Part shown: positions 1-7,198 of the stretch, in pieces
Layout: each line of letters begins with the position of its first letter
How positions within the stretch are numbered: position 1 is the stretch's first letter
Assembly: GCA_029983595.1 (NCBI GenBank)
Contig: JASBZD010000040.1
Location: 1 to 10,625, forward strand
From: Peptoniphilaceae bacterium
Lineage (GTDB): Bacteria; Bacillota; Clostridia; Tissierellales; Peptoniphilaceae
Reading direction: 5' to 3'
DNA: 10,625 nucleotides
Made by a program: the position numbers and the translations under genes
Notes under the pieces: model-generated
The model's input: only the letters and a program-made list of their open reading frames with translations
The model's database searches: none
What the model was told of the DNA's origin: nothing

Positions 1-537
1 TCTGGATCTAGATTTGTATTTTTAGCAGACGAATTTTATATTTTAGCTGGAGCGGGAATACCTGAAGAAGAGGAATATGAAGGATATCCACAGATAGAAA
101 ATGGCGTGGGATTAATGCGAAGTTTCTACGAAGAGATAGTTTTTGAGTTAGAAAATATAGATATAGATAAAAGACATGGAGATCTCACTATTGTAACTGG
201 GACTTTAGCATATGATTTTATGAAAATTATAGCTAAAAAAGTCATGGAAAAATTTATTAATATAAAAATTGATGTTATAGCTATTGATAATAAGTTTTTT
301 GGAGAAACTATTACTGTAGCTGGCCTTGTTACTGGTGGAGATATTATTAATAAATTAAAAAATAAAGACATAGATAGAATACTTATCCCTGATGTGATGC
401 TTCGAAAAGACACTGATTATTTTTTAGATGATATAACTTTATTGGATATTAAAAATCAGCTGGGAGCAGATATTTATGTTACTAGTGTAGATGGTGGGGA
501 TTTTATAAGTAAGATTTTTGAGGTGTTAGATGAGTAA
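1..537 (+). CDS. DUF512 / radical-SAM family protein, 3' part only
   Basis: This frame is open from the first base of the window and stops with TAA at 535-537, so 178 residues of the C-terminal part are visible; the gene starts upstream. The residues before the first visible ATG (position 115) already match the family, including FLADEFYILAG near the start and YPQIENGVGL, so that Met is internal and not the true start. Later family signatures are VTGGDII and IPDVMLRKDTDYFLDD near the C-terminus. The family as known has about 430-450 residues with a PDZ-like N-terminal segment, a radical-SAM-like centre and this DUF512 domain; its reaction is unknown. It is commonly found directly upstream of der, as here, where it overlaps der by 8 bases, which suggests translational coupling. 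The DUF512 assignment is firm; no function can be given. Confidence 0.88.
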   Translation, partial: SGSRFVFLADEFYILAGAGIPEEEEYEGYPQIENGVGLMRSFYEEIVFELENIDIDKRHGDLTIVTGTLAYDFMKIIAKKVMEKFINIKIDVIAIDNKFFGETITVAGLVTGGDIINKLKNKDIDRILIPDVMLRKDTDYFLDDITLLDIKNQLGADIYVTSVDGGDFISKIFEVLDE

Positions 538-1849
538 AACTGTAGCAGTAGTAGGTAGACCAAATGTTGGTAAATCTACTTTATTTAATAAAATAGTAGG
601 AAAGCGTATTTCCATAACTGAAAATACACCTGGAGTAACGCGTGATAGAGTATATTCAGAAGGTGAATGGCTTGGTAGAAAGTTTACGGTTATTGATACT
701 GGTGGGGTCGATATTAAAAAAGAAGACGAGTTTATGAAAGATATTGTAAACCAAGTAGATATAGCATTAGGCCATGCTGATGTAATAGTTTTTGTCGTAG
801 ATGGAACTACCGGGATTACTGCAAATGATGAAGAAATCGCGGCGATGTTATATAAATCTAGTAAAGAGGTTATACTGGCTGTCAATAAAGCTGATACTAA
901 AGGTGTAAGAGATAATATTTTTGAGTTTTATGCTTTAGGATTTGGCGAGCCGTATCTTATTTCTGCAGAAAATGGAAATGGGGTAGGAGATCTTTTAGAT
1001 AAAATAATAGAAAATCTAGAAAAAGTCGAAGAAACTGACGAAGTCGAAGAAGACAGAATTAAAGTAGCATTTATAGGAAAGCCTAACGTAGGAAAAAGTT
1101 CTACAGTAAACAAACTTATAGGCGAGGATAGATCAATTGTTACTAATATTCCTGGTACCACTAGAGATTCTATAAATTCTAATCTAGATACAGAATATGG
1201 AAAATTTATGATTGTTGATACTGCTGGAATGAGAAAACGTGGAAAAATCGATGAATCTATTGAGAGATATTCAGTAGTTAGATCTCTAGCTTCTATAGAT
1301 AACTCAGATGTATGTGTGGCGATGATAGATGCTTCAGAAGGAGTATCAGAACAGGATTCTAAAATCGTGGGATATGCTCATGATGAAGGCAAAGCTCTTA
1401 TTCTAGCTGTGAATAAATGGGATTTAATCGAAAAAGATAATAGCACTGTAAAAGAGTTTGAAAATAGTATCAGAAGTGAGCTGCCATTTTGTCAGTATGC
1501 TCCGATAATTTTTATATCGGCAGAAACTGGACAACGACTAAATGAGCTTTTAAAACTTATAGTAGAGGTAAATAATAACTTTAATAAAAAAATTGCTACT
1601 GGTGTCCTAAATGATGTAATAAATAACGCAGTTTTAATGAACCAACCTCGTGCAGATAAGGGACGTCAAGGTAAAATTTATTATGCTACTCAAGTAGGAA
1701 CACAGCCTCCATCTTTTGCACTTTATGTAAATGATAGAGAACTTATACATTTTTCTTATATGAGATATCTAGAAAATGCCATAAGAGATAATTTCGGTTT
1801 TAAGGGAACACCTATTAAGATACATCTAAGAGAAAGAAGAGAAGATTGA
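530..1849 (+). CDS. der: Ribosome biogenesis GTPase Der (EngA)
   Basis: This is a 439-residue tandem GTPase needed in bacteria for late 50S ribosomal subunit assembly; it acts in the cytoplasm on the ribosome. Domain 1 shows G1 GRPNVGKS (9-16), PGVTRD (34-39), DTGG (56-59), NKAD (119-122) and SAE (145-147). After an acidic linker rich in E and D (about 163-175), domain 2 repeats the set: GKPNVGKS (183-190), PGTTRD (208-213), DTAG (230-233), NKWD (295-298) and SAE (330-332). Residues from about 350 on form the KH-like domain typical of the family, ending in a basic IHLRERRED tail. Length is normal and all nucleotide-binding motifs are intact. The ATG at 530 lies within the end of the DUF512 gene and is preceded by GAGGTG at 520-525. 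The stop TGA overlaps the plsY start by one base. Confidence 0.98.
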   Translation: MSKTVAVVGRPNVGKSTLFNKIVGKRISITENTPGVTRDRVYSEGEWLGRKFTVIDTGGVDIKKEDEFMKDIVNQVDIALGHADVIVFVVDGTTGITANDEEIAAMLYKSSKEVILAVNKADTKGVRDNIFEFYALGFGEPYLISAENGNGVGDLLDKIIENLEKVEETDEVEEDRIKVAFIGKPNVGKSSTVNKLIGEDRSIVTNIPGTTRDSINSNLDTEYGKFMIVDTAGMRKRGKIDESIERYSVVRSLASIDNSDVCVAMIDASEGVSEQDSKIVGYAHDEGKALILAVNKWDLIEKDNSTVKEFENSIRSELPFCQYAPIIFISAETGQRLNELLKLIVEVNNNFNKKIATGVLNDVINNAVLMNQPRADKGRQGKIYYATQVGTQPPSFALYVNDRELIHFSYMRYLENAIRDNFGFKGTPIKIHLRERRED

Positions 1850-2457
1850 TGATTTATAAGATCTTATTTCTTTTATTGTCATATTTAATAGGGAGTATTT
1901 CTCCTTCATATTTTTTAGGAAAATATATTTATAAAACTGATTTAAGAGAACATGGTTCTGGAAATCTTGGAACAACTAACTCAATGAGAGTTCTTGGAAA
2001 AAAAGCCGGAATTATAACGTTAGTTTTTGACATTTCTAAAGCCTTAGTTATGGCGATAATTGCGGCTAATATATTTAATGATTTTAATATGGCGGGATAT
2101 TCTGGTTTTTTTGCATTTTTAGGTCATGTTTATCCATTTTATCTAAAATTTAAAGGCGGAAAAGGCGTAGCGACTTTTATTGGTTTAGCACTTTATATTT
2201 TTCCAGTAAAAATAGTTATAATATTTGCAATTATTGCGCTACTTATGTTATTTATTTCAAAAACTGTGTCATTAGGCAGTATTACAGCTATGATGCTATC
2301 TTTAGGGTACTCTATTTATCGAATAATATATAATATAGATAGAAATGTTTATATTTGTGTACTAATAATTTGTATTATTGGTATATATAAACATAGGGGA
2401 AATATAAAACGCTTAATTAATGGTAATGAAAGAAAAATTGGAGAAAGAAATATATGA
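1849..2457 (+). CDS. plsY: Glycerol-3-phosphate acyltransferase PlsY
   Basis: This is an integral membrane enzyme that transfers an acyl group from acyl-phosphate to the sn-1 position of glycerol 3-phosphate, giving lysophosphatidic acid, the first committed step of phospholipid synthesis in most Firmicutes. The 202-residue protein has several hydrophobic helices (about 3-24, 54-75, 82-98, 111-136, 141-160, 167-180) and the three PlsY motifs: GSGNLGTTNSMRVLG (36-50), KFKGGKGVATFIG (100-112) and HRGNIKRLINGNE (182-194). A TTG at 1846 is in frame one codon earlier, but the ATG at 1849 is the likelier start: it gives the TGATG stop/start overlap with der. The stop overlaps gpsA by 4 bases (ATGA). 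The product of gpsA downstream supplies its substrate, so the pairing makes metabolic sense. Confidence 0.96.
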   Translation: MIYKILFLLLSYLIGSISPSYFLGKYIYKTDLREHGSGNLGTTNSMRVLGKKAGIITLVFDISKALVMAIIAANIFNDFNMAGYSGFFAFLGHVYPFYLKFKGGKGVATFIGLALYIFPVKIVIIFAIIALLMLFISKTVSLGSITAMMLSLGYSIYRIIYNIDRNVYICVLIICIIGIYKHRGNIKRLINGNERKIGERNI

Positions 2458-3461
2458 AGACAACTATATTAGGTGGTGGAAGCTGGGGTACAGCCCTCGC
2501 TCGTGAATTAGGAAATAAGGGTGAGGATATAACTCACTATATTAGAAGACAAGAACAGATTGATGATATCTTAAAAAATCATGAAAACACTAGATATTTA
2601 AAAGGTGTAAAACTTCCTGAAAATATAAAATATGAATCTGATCTAGAAAAAGCTATAGAAAATTCAGATGTAATAGTATTTGCAGTGCCTACTAACTCGG
2701 TGCGAAAAGTCTGTGAAGAGCTAGAAGGAAAAGTTTCAGAAGATGTAATCTTAGTAAATGTAGCTAAGGGAATTGAACAGAATACTTTAAAGAGAATTTC
2801 TGAAATAATTGGAGAGTTTTTCCCAAAAAATAGATTCGTGGTTTTATCAGGTCCATCTCACGCTGAGGAAGTAGGACTTGATTATCCAACGACTATAGTC
2901 TCAGCCTCTTTAGATTTAGAAGCCGCAAAAGTTATCCAAGATTTATTTATGACTGATACTTTAAGAATTTATATTAATGAAGATCTTATAGGTGTAGAAT
3001 TAGCTGGTGCTTTAAAAAATGTTATAGCACTAGGTAATGGAATAATAGTCGGCAGAGGATTTGGAGATAACACGACAGCTGCTTTAATGACTCGTGGTAT
3101 GGCTGAGATTACTAGGCTAGGAACTGCCATGGGTGCCAACCCTACTACTTTTTTAGGTTTAGCTGGAATGGGAGATCTAATCGTTACTTGTGGTTCTACT
3201 CACTCTAGAAATCGTACTTGTGGTGAGTTAATTGGAAAAGGATATAGCATAGATGAAGCTATAGAAAAAGTTGGGATGGTAGTAGAAGGAATTAAAACTA
3301 CTCATGCAGTAAATAAATTATCTAAAGACTATAATGTGGATATGCCAATTTCTAATACTCTTTTTAAGATACTATATGAGGATTTAGCTATTGAGGATTC
3401 TGTAAATATTTTAATGAATCGAAAGAAAAAACACGAAATAGATAGCAATATAAGAGGTTAA
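2454..3461 (+). CDS. gpsA: NAD(P)H-dependent glycerol-3-phosphate dehydrogenase
   Basis: This 335-residue cytoplasmic enzyme reduces dihydroxyacetone phosphate to sn-glycerol 3-phosphate, the acceptor used by PlsY. The N-terminal Rossmann fold shows ILGGGSWGTALA (5-16), followed by VIVFAVPTNSVR (73-84) and the VAKGIE segment (103-108) typical of GpsA. SGPSHAEEV (132-140), ELAGALKNVIALGNGI (182-197, containing the expected catalytic Lys188) and GMGDLIVTC (238-246) followed by the SRNRTCGE loop (251-258) complete the family set. Length is as expected and no key residue is missing. The ATG overlaps the plsY stop in an ATGA arrangement, so translation of the two lipid-synthesis genes is probably coupled. 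A five-base gap separates it from the next gene. Confidence 0.97.
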   Translation: MKTTILGGGSWGTALARELGNKGEDITHYIRRQEQIDDILKNHENTRYLKGVKLPENIKYESDLEKAIENSDVIVFAVPTNSVRKVCEELEGKVSEDVILVNVAKGIEQNTLKRISEIIGEFFPKNRFVVLSGPSHAEEVGLDYPTTIVSASLDLEAAKVIQDLFMTDTLRIYINEDLIGVELAGALKNVIALGNGIIVGRGFGDNTTAALMTRGMAEITRLGTAMGANPTTFLGLAGMGDLIVTCGSTHSRNRTCGELIGKGYSIDEAIEKVGMVVEGIKTTHAVNKLSKDYNVDMPISNTLFKILYEDLAIEDSVNILMNRKKKHEIDSNIRG

Positions 3462-3466
3462 AAAGC

Positions 3467-4735
3467 GTGGCTAAAAGTATAAATTATAAAAGGCGACGAT
3501 TTATATTTTTATTTTTGCCAATAATAATAATTGTCGCAATACTTTTTATTTATAAAGATAAAAAAATAGATCTATTAGATACTGTCAATCCTGAAAGAAC
3601 AGTTTATCAAAATAAAATAGATACTAATGGATATATGATATTTAATGAAAAAGTATATACTTCAAGCGGACAGGGTGTAGTAGAATATTTTGCCAAAGAA
3701 GCAGAGAGAGTGCCTAGAGATTTTGAAGTAGCAGATTTATCATTAAATGAAGATTCTACAGGTTTAAAAGATGAGCTTTTAAAAATTCAGTCTGCTATAG
3801 AATATAAAAATAGAAATTTTCAGGACGGGGACTATTTAAAAGTAACAGAAACTGAAGAGAATTTAATAGAATTAATTCAGCTTTCTCTTTCTAAAAATGA
3901 TATAAAAAATACCCTATCTGCTGTAGATACACTTGAGCTAAATACTAAAAAAAATCTAGATATATCAGAAATAACTAATTTGATAAATCTATCAAACCAA
4001 GAGCTAGAAGATAGAAAAACTCAGATTTCAAGGGAAATCTCTAATATAAATGAGATTTATAAAGCTGAGGAGGGCGGAGTAGTAACCTATAAAATAGATG
4101 GACTAGAAGAGTTATTAAATTATAACAAAACATCGGATCTGGAATTTAAAGATCTAGATGGAATAACTCCAAAACCTCAAGGCCAAAAGTCAAGTGTAGA
4201 AAAAGGCGATCCAGTTTATAAACTTATTGATAATTTTTCATATAAAATAGCTATCCCTATAGATGATTTTGATTTTATAAATAGTTTTAAACCGGGCGAA
4301 AGAGTTTCGCTAACTTTAAAACCTAGCACTTCGATTAAAGGGACAGTAACTGATATAAATTTAGATAAAGAAAATGGGGTTATGATAGTCTCGTTAAATG
4401 ACGGGCTAAGTAAAACAGGATATGATAGAATCGTTCCAATTAGTGTGTTAAAAGACGAGACAAAATGTTTTTCATTCCCTACAGAAGCTCTAATAGAAGT
4501 AGATGGACAGCAAGGTGTTTACACAAAAGAGATAAATGGGGTTATAAAATTTAGACCAGTTAAAGTTTTATTTCAAGATGATAAAAATACGTACGTCTCA
4601 TTAGGTGATTCTAATGGCAAAATAAAAATTAAAGATGGTAGTGAAGATTTTACGATTTCAGAATTTAATGAAGTAGTGTTGGAACCAAGTTTAATTAATG
4701 AAAAAGATGTTTATGTAAATAGTGATGGGAATTAA
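3467..4735 (+). CDS. HlyD-like membrane-anchored adaptor protein (orphan)
   Basis: The 422-residue product starts with a basic segment (KRRR at 8-11) and one hydrophobic helix (about 12-29), so it should be anchored with most of the chain outside the membrane. The rest follows a membrane-fusion/adaptor layout: a first half-barrel around 52-80, a long charged, partly helical region (about 95-200), a second half-barrel with GGVVTYKIDGLEELL (203-217) and VEKGDPVYKLID (244-255), a beta-barrel-like stretch (about 258-325) and a C-terminal part with FPTEALIEVDGQQGVYT (337-353) and FRPVKVLF (362-369), which is typical of HlyD/RND adaptors. Start is GTG at 3467, with AGAGG at about 3453-3457 as ribosome-binding site. 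No ABC or RND transporter gene is next to it, so the partner is unknown. From memory, related HlyD-like genes stand just before yggS and sepF in other Clostridia, so a cell-envelope role linked to division is possible but is inference. Confidence 0.8.
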   Translation: MAKSINYKRRRFIFLFLPIIIIVAILFIYKDKKIDLLDTVNPERTVYQNKIDTNGYMIFNEKVYTSSGQGVVEYFAKEAERVPRDFEVADLSLNEDSTGLKDELLKIQSAIEYKNRNFQDGDYLKVTETEENLIELIQLSLSKNDIKNTLSAVDTLELNTKKNLDISEITNLINLSNQELEDRKTQISREISNINEIYKAEEGGVVTYKIDGLEELLNYNKTSDLEFKDLDGITPKPQGQKSSVEKGDPVYKLIDNFSYKIAIPIDDFDFINSFKPGERVSLTLKPSTSIKGTVTDINLDKENGVMIVSLNDGLSKTGYDRIVPISVLKDETKCFSFPTEALIEVDGQQGVYTKEINGVIKFRPVKVLFQDDKNTYVSLGDSNGKIKIKDGSEDFTISEFNEVVLEPSLINEKDVYVNSDGN

Positions 4736-4737
4736 AA

Positions 4738-5442
4738 ATGGAAAAAGAAATTAATAACGTTGATGTAATTGAAAATTTAGAAGATATTAGAAGACGAATA
4801 GAAGAAGCTAAAAAAAGAGCTGGAAGGACTGATGAAGTCTTACTTTTAGCAGTAACTAAAACAGTAGATTTTGATAGAATCGATAAATCAATAGAAGATG
4901 GGGTTACTGATATTGGAGAAAATAAAGTTCAAGAGATTCTAAAAAGAATGGACTACTATGAAGATAAGATAAATTATCATTTTATAGGTAGCCTTCAAAG
5001 AAATAAAGTAAAAGATATTATAGGAAAAGTAAAACTTATCCATTCTGTAGATAGTTTAAGATTAGCTAAAGAGATTGATAAAAGAGCTAAAAATGAAGAA
5101 ATTATTCAGGATTGTCTATTGCAAGTAAATGTATCTAAAGAAGAGTCTAAATCAGGCGTTTATATTGAAGATTTAGACGATTTTGTGTATAATATTTTAC
5201 AACTGGACAATATTAGAATCAAAGGTTTTATGACTATGGCGCCATTTGATGCGACTGATGAGGAGTTACATAAAATATTTAGAACTCTAAAAGAAAACTT
5301 TGATAAAATTAATAAAAAATATGAAGTCCTAGATATGGAATATCTTTCAATGGGTATGACTGGAGATTTTGAAATTGCGATTGAAGAAGGAGCTAATATA
5401 GTTAGAGTTGGTTCTGGAATATATGGTAAAAGAAATTATTAG
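4738..5442 (+). CDS. YggS-family pyridoxal-phosphate-binding protein
   Basis: This is a 234-residue single-domain TIM-barrel protein of the YggS/YlmE/PLPBP family, cytoplasmic and non-enzymatic as far as known, involved in pyridoxal 5'-phosphate homeostasis. VLLLAVTKTV (34-43) carries the PLP-binding lysine, Lys41. GENKVQE, HFIGSLQRNKVK, VNVSKEESKSG, GFMTMAP, LSMGMTGDFEIAIEEGAN and the closing VRVGSGIYG are all family landmarks, the last ones forming the phosphate-binding end of the barrel. The N-terminus (1-12) is slightly extended relative to typical members. The ATG lies two bases after the preceding stop. The gene next to sepF is called ylmE in Bacillus, where the same order yggS/ylmE-sepF-ylmH occurs, so context and sequence agree. 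It ends with TAG, which shows that TAG is used as an ordinary stop in this genome. Confidence 0.95.
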   Translation: MEKEINNVDVIENLEDIRRRIEEAKKRAGRTDEVLLLAVTKTVDFDRIDKSIEDGVTDIGENKVQEILKRMDYYEDKINYHFIGSLQRNKVKDIIGKVKLIHSVDSLRLAKEIDKRAKNEEIIQDCLLQVNVSKEESKSGVYIEDLDDFVYNILQLDNIRIKGFMTMAPFDATDEELHKIFRTLKENFDKINKKYEVLDMEYLSMGMTGDFEIAIEEGANIVRVGSGIYGKRNY

Positions 5443-5453
5443 GAGGAAGTTTA

Positions 5454-5939
5454 ATGGAAAAATTTAAGAGTTTTTTTGGATTTGATGAGGATTTAGACGA
5501 AGATTATATTGATTATAACGAAGTTTCAAATTCTGACTCTATTCAAAATGAATCTGATTCTGTTAGAGTAGTAGAAAAAGCTAATAGAGCACCACAAAGA
5601 GAATCAGAGCGTAGAGTAGCTACTAGACCTACTAGCGGATATGCACAAACTGGAGGATCAAATATGCCACTTACAATTTGTATACATGAACCACAAAGCT
5701 ATGACGAAGCTCCAAAAATCGTAGATGATTTAAGACTTAGAAAAGCTGTAGTTTTAAATTTTGAACAACTTGATCAAGATATAAAGAGAAATGTATTTGA
5801 TTTTGTAAATGGTTCTTTATATTCTCTAGATGGAAAAATCCAAAAAGTTAATAAAGATATATTTATTTTAGCTCCTTCTAATGTAGAAATCGAAGGTCTA
5901 AAAGGCGAACTTCAAGAAAAGGGAGTATTTCCCTGGTAA
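5454..5939 (+). CDS. sepF: Cell division protein SepF
   Basis: SepF links FtsZ polymers to the membrane and supports septum formation. The 161-residue product has the usual three-part design: an N-terminal segment (MEKFKSFFGF, 1-10) able to form a membrane-binding amphipathic helix, an acidic then basic disordered linker (about 11-70), and the SepF core (about 71-145). The core shows TICIHEPQSYDEAPKIVDDL, KAVVLNFEQLD, RNVFDFVNGSLYSLDGKIQKV and DIFILAPSNVEI; the glycines of VNGSLYSLDG are where the family dimer and ring contacts lie. A short tail ends in GVFPW. A strong Shine-Dalgarno (AGGAGGA, 5441-5447) overlaps the preceding stop and stands 6 bases before the ATG, so this gene is probably translated better than its neighbours. 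Its placement before ylmH is the conserved division-cluster order. Confidence 0.95.
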   Translation: MEKFKSFFGFDEDLDEDYIDYNEVSNSDSIQNESDSVRVVEKANRAPQRESERRVATRPTSGYAQTGGSNMPLTICIHEPQSYDEAPKIVDDLRLRKAVVLNFEQLDQDIKRNVFDFVNGSLYSLDGKIQKVNKDIFILAPSNVEIEGLKGELQEKGVFPW

Positions 5940-6162
5940 TTTATGAGAATAGATAGAGAGAAGTATCTTAGTTTTATTAGTGATGGTGCTGAAAAACTAG
6001 CTTTAAAGAGAATTCTCGATTTAGCTGAAATTACGCTAAATAGACATATCATTACTCATTCAAATTTTTTAGAACCAAATATAATTTATAACGCAAAGTC
6101 TATTTTAAATAGTTTTGACGAATTAGAATATACTTCTACTGGAGGATTTAAAAATCCTGAAA

Positions 6163-6183
6163 GATAGATTATTTCTATCTATC
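6163..6183. repeat. Small inverted repeat containing the ylmH amber codon
   Basis: GATAGAT (6163-6169) and ATCTATC (6177-6183) are perfect reverse complements separated by seven bases. The stem is short and AT-rich (two G/C pairs), so a stable RNA hairpin is doubtful and chance is a fair explanation. The TAG lies within the left arm. Confidence 0.5.
6165..6167 (+). other. In-frame amber codon within ylmH
   Basis: TAG follows the codons for Pro-Glu-Arg and precedes Ile-Ile-Ser. Coding similarity to YlmH is continuous on both sides in the same frame. TAG terminates yggS (5440-5442) and the gene ending at 8767 normally, so a general reassignment of TAG in this genome is unlikely. Confidence 0.9.
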
Positions 6184-6736
6184 AATCATATGAAAATATA
6201 GAAGAACTCGATATTCCAATTATTGGGCTTGAGTCAGAGATTGATACTTCAAAAATTAGTCATAGAGATATTTTAGGATCTGTTTTAGGTCTTGGGATAG
6301 TTAGAGATAAAATAGGGGATATTTCTATTTTAGATAATAAAATCCAACTGGTGGTTTTTTCTGATATATCGGATTTTATTGTATATAATCTAGATAGAAT
6401 TAGACATGAAAAAGTAGACTTTAAAAAGATAGCGCTTAATAATTTAGAAAAAGCAGAAGAAGAGTATAGAGAAAAGTTTGTTATAGTTTCTAGTATGAGG
6501 CTAGATGCAGTTATTTCTGAGGCTTTTAATTTGTCGCGCTCTGAATCTGATAAATTTATAAAATCTGAATTAGTAAAAGTTAATTATTCCACTATATCGA
6601 AAGGACATTATGAGTTAAAAGAAGGCGATTTAGTTTCTGTAAGGAGAAAAGGTCGTTTTAAAATTCATTCGATAGATGGACTTACAAAGAAAGATAGGGT
6701 AAAGTTAACCCTATTTTTTCCTATTTAAGGAGATTT

Positions 6737-7198
6737 ATGCTAGCTACGTTTATAACTATAATATGTATAATTCTAGATCAATTTACTAAACATCTAGTTG
6801 TACAAAATTTAAAAAATAACCCTCCAATGGTTATTATAGATAATTTTCTGACATTTACTTATCTTGAGAATACTGGTGCTGCATTTGGTATTTTAAAAAA
6901 TAGACGTTGGATATTTATTTTAATTACGATTATTTCAATTTTTTTAATTTCTTATATATTATTTAAATATAAAAATAAATTACAGACAATAAATACCATA
7001 GCTTTATCGCTTATTCTAGGTGGTGCTATCGGAAATCTTATCGATCGAATTAGGTTAGGCTATGTAGTCGATTTTGTTAGTATGAGATTTTTTAATCGCT
7101 ATAACTTTGCTGTCTTTAATTTAGCGGATACTTTTGTGGTGATTGGCTCAATTATAATTATTATTTTCATTTTATTTAGTGATGTGAGTGAAAAATGA
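6737..7198 (+). CDS. lspA: Lipoprotein signal peptidase (signal peptidase II)
   Basis: LspA is an aspartyl protease of the cytoplasmic membrane that removes the signal peptide from lipoproteins after lipidation of the lipobox cysteine. The 153-residue protein has four hydrophobic segments (about 2-17, 57-76, 86-103, 132-148), as expected. Conserved boxes are LDQFTK (13-18), ENTGAAFGIL (44-53), GGAIGNLIDRIRLGYVVDFV (95-114) and FAVFNLADTFVVIG (124-137). The catalytic pair is Asp103 in GNLIDR and Asp131 in NLADT. AAGGAG at 6727-6732 overlaps the ylmH stop and is well placed for the ATG at 6737, so lspA does not depend on ylmH translation. The end overlaps the next gene by 4 bases (ATGA). Confidence 0.97.
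   Translation: MLATFITIICIILDQFTKHLVVQNLKNNPPMVIIDNFLTFTYLENTGAAFGILKNRRWIFILITIISIFLISYILFKYKNKLQTINTIALSLILGGAIGNLIDRIRLGYVVDFVSMRFFNRYNFAVFNLADTFVVIGSIIIIIFILFSDVSEK

Larger units (their letters stand above)
5943..6728 (+). pseudogene. ylmH: YlmH S4-domain RNA-binding protein, interrupted by an in-frame TAG
   Basis: The frame reads as one YlmH of about 261 codons, the normal size, except for TAG at 6165-6167 (codon 75). Before it, codons 1-74 match the N-terminal part (DREKYL, LALKRILDLAEITLNRH, SNFLEP, TGGFKNPER). After it, with no frame change, the text continues IISIYQ, PIIGLES, then SHRDILGSVLGLGIVRDKIGDI, the best-conserved YlmH block, and a C-terminal S4 domain from about codon 184 (RLDAVISEAFNLSRSES, ELKEGDLVSVRRKGRFKI). 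Other YlmH proteins commonly have a lysine after the ER at this point, so AAG to TAG is the simplest lesion. Bacillus YlmH binds the ribosome and takes part in ribosome-associated quality control. No other stop or frameshift is present, so the lesion is recent, a sequencing error, or is bypassed. The ATG is three bases after sepF with only a weak ribosome-binding site, suggesting coupling. Confidence 0.85.

Noticed and set aside
126..1161. Minus-strand open frames opposite the DUF512 and der genes
   Set aside because: They are antisense to well-conserved coding sequence, with no start signals and low-complexity S/I/T-rich translations.
1846..1848. TTG start for plsY
   Set aside because: The ATG one codon later gives a normal stop/start overlap and needs no unusual start codon.
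6165..6167. Genome-wide TAG recoding or pyrrolysine at this codon
   Set aside because: TAG ends yggS exactly before the sepF start and ends the gene at 8767 just before a terminator, so it is a normal stop here. Nothing in the window encodes pyl genes. A specific bypass cannot be fully excluded.
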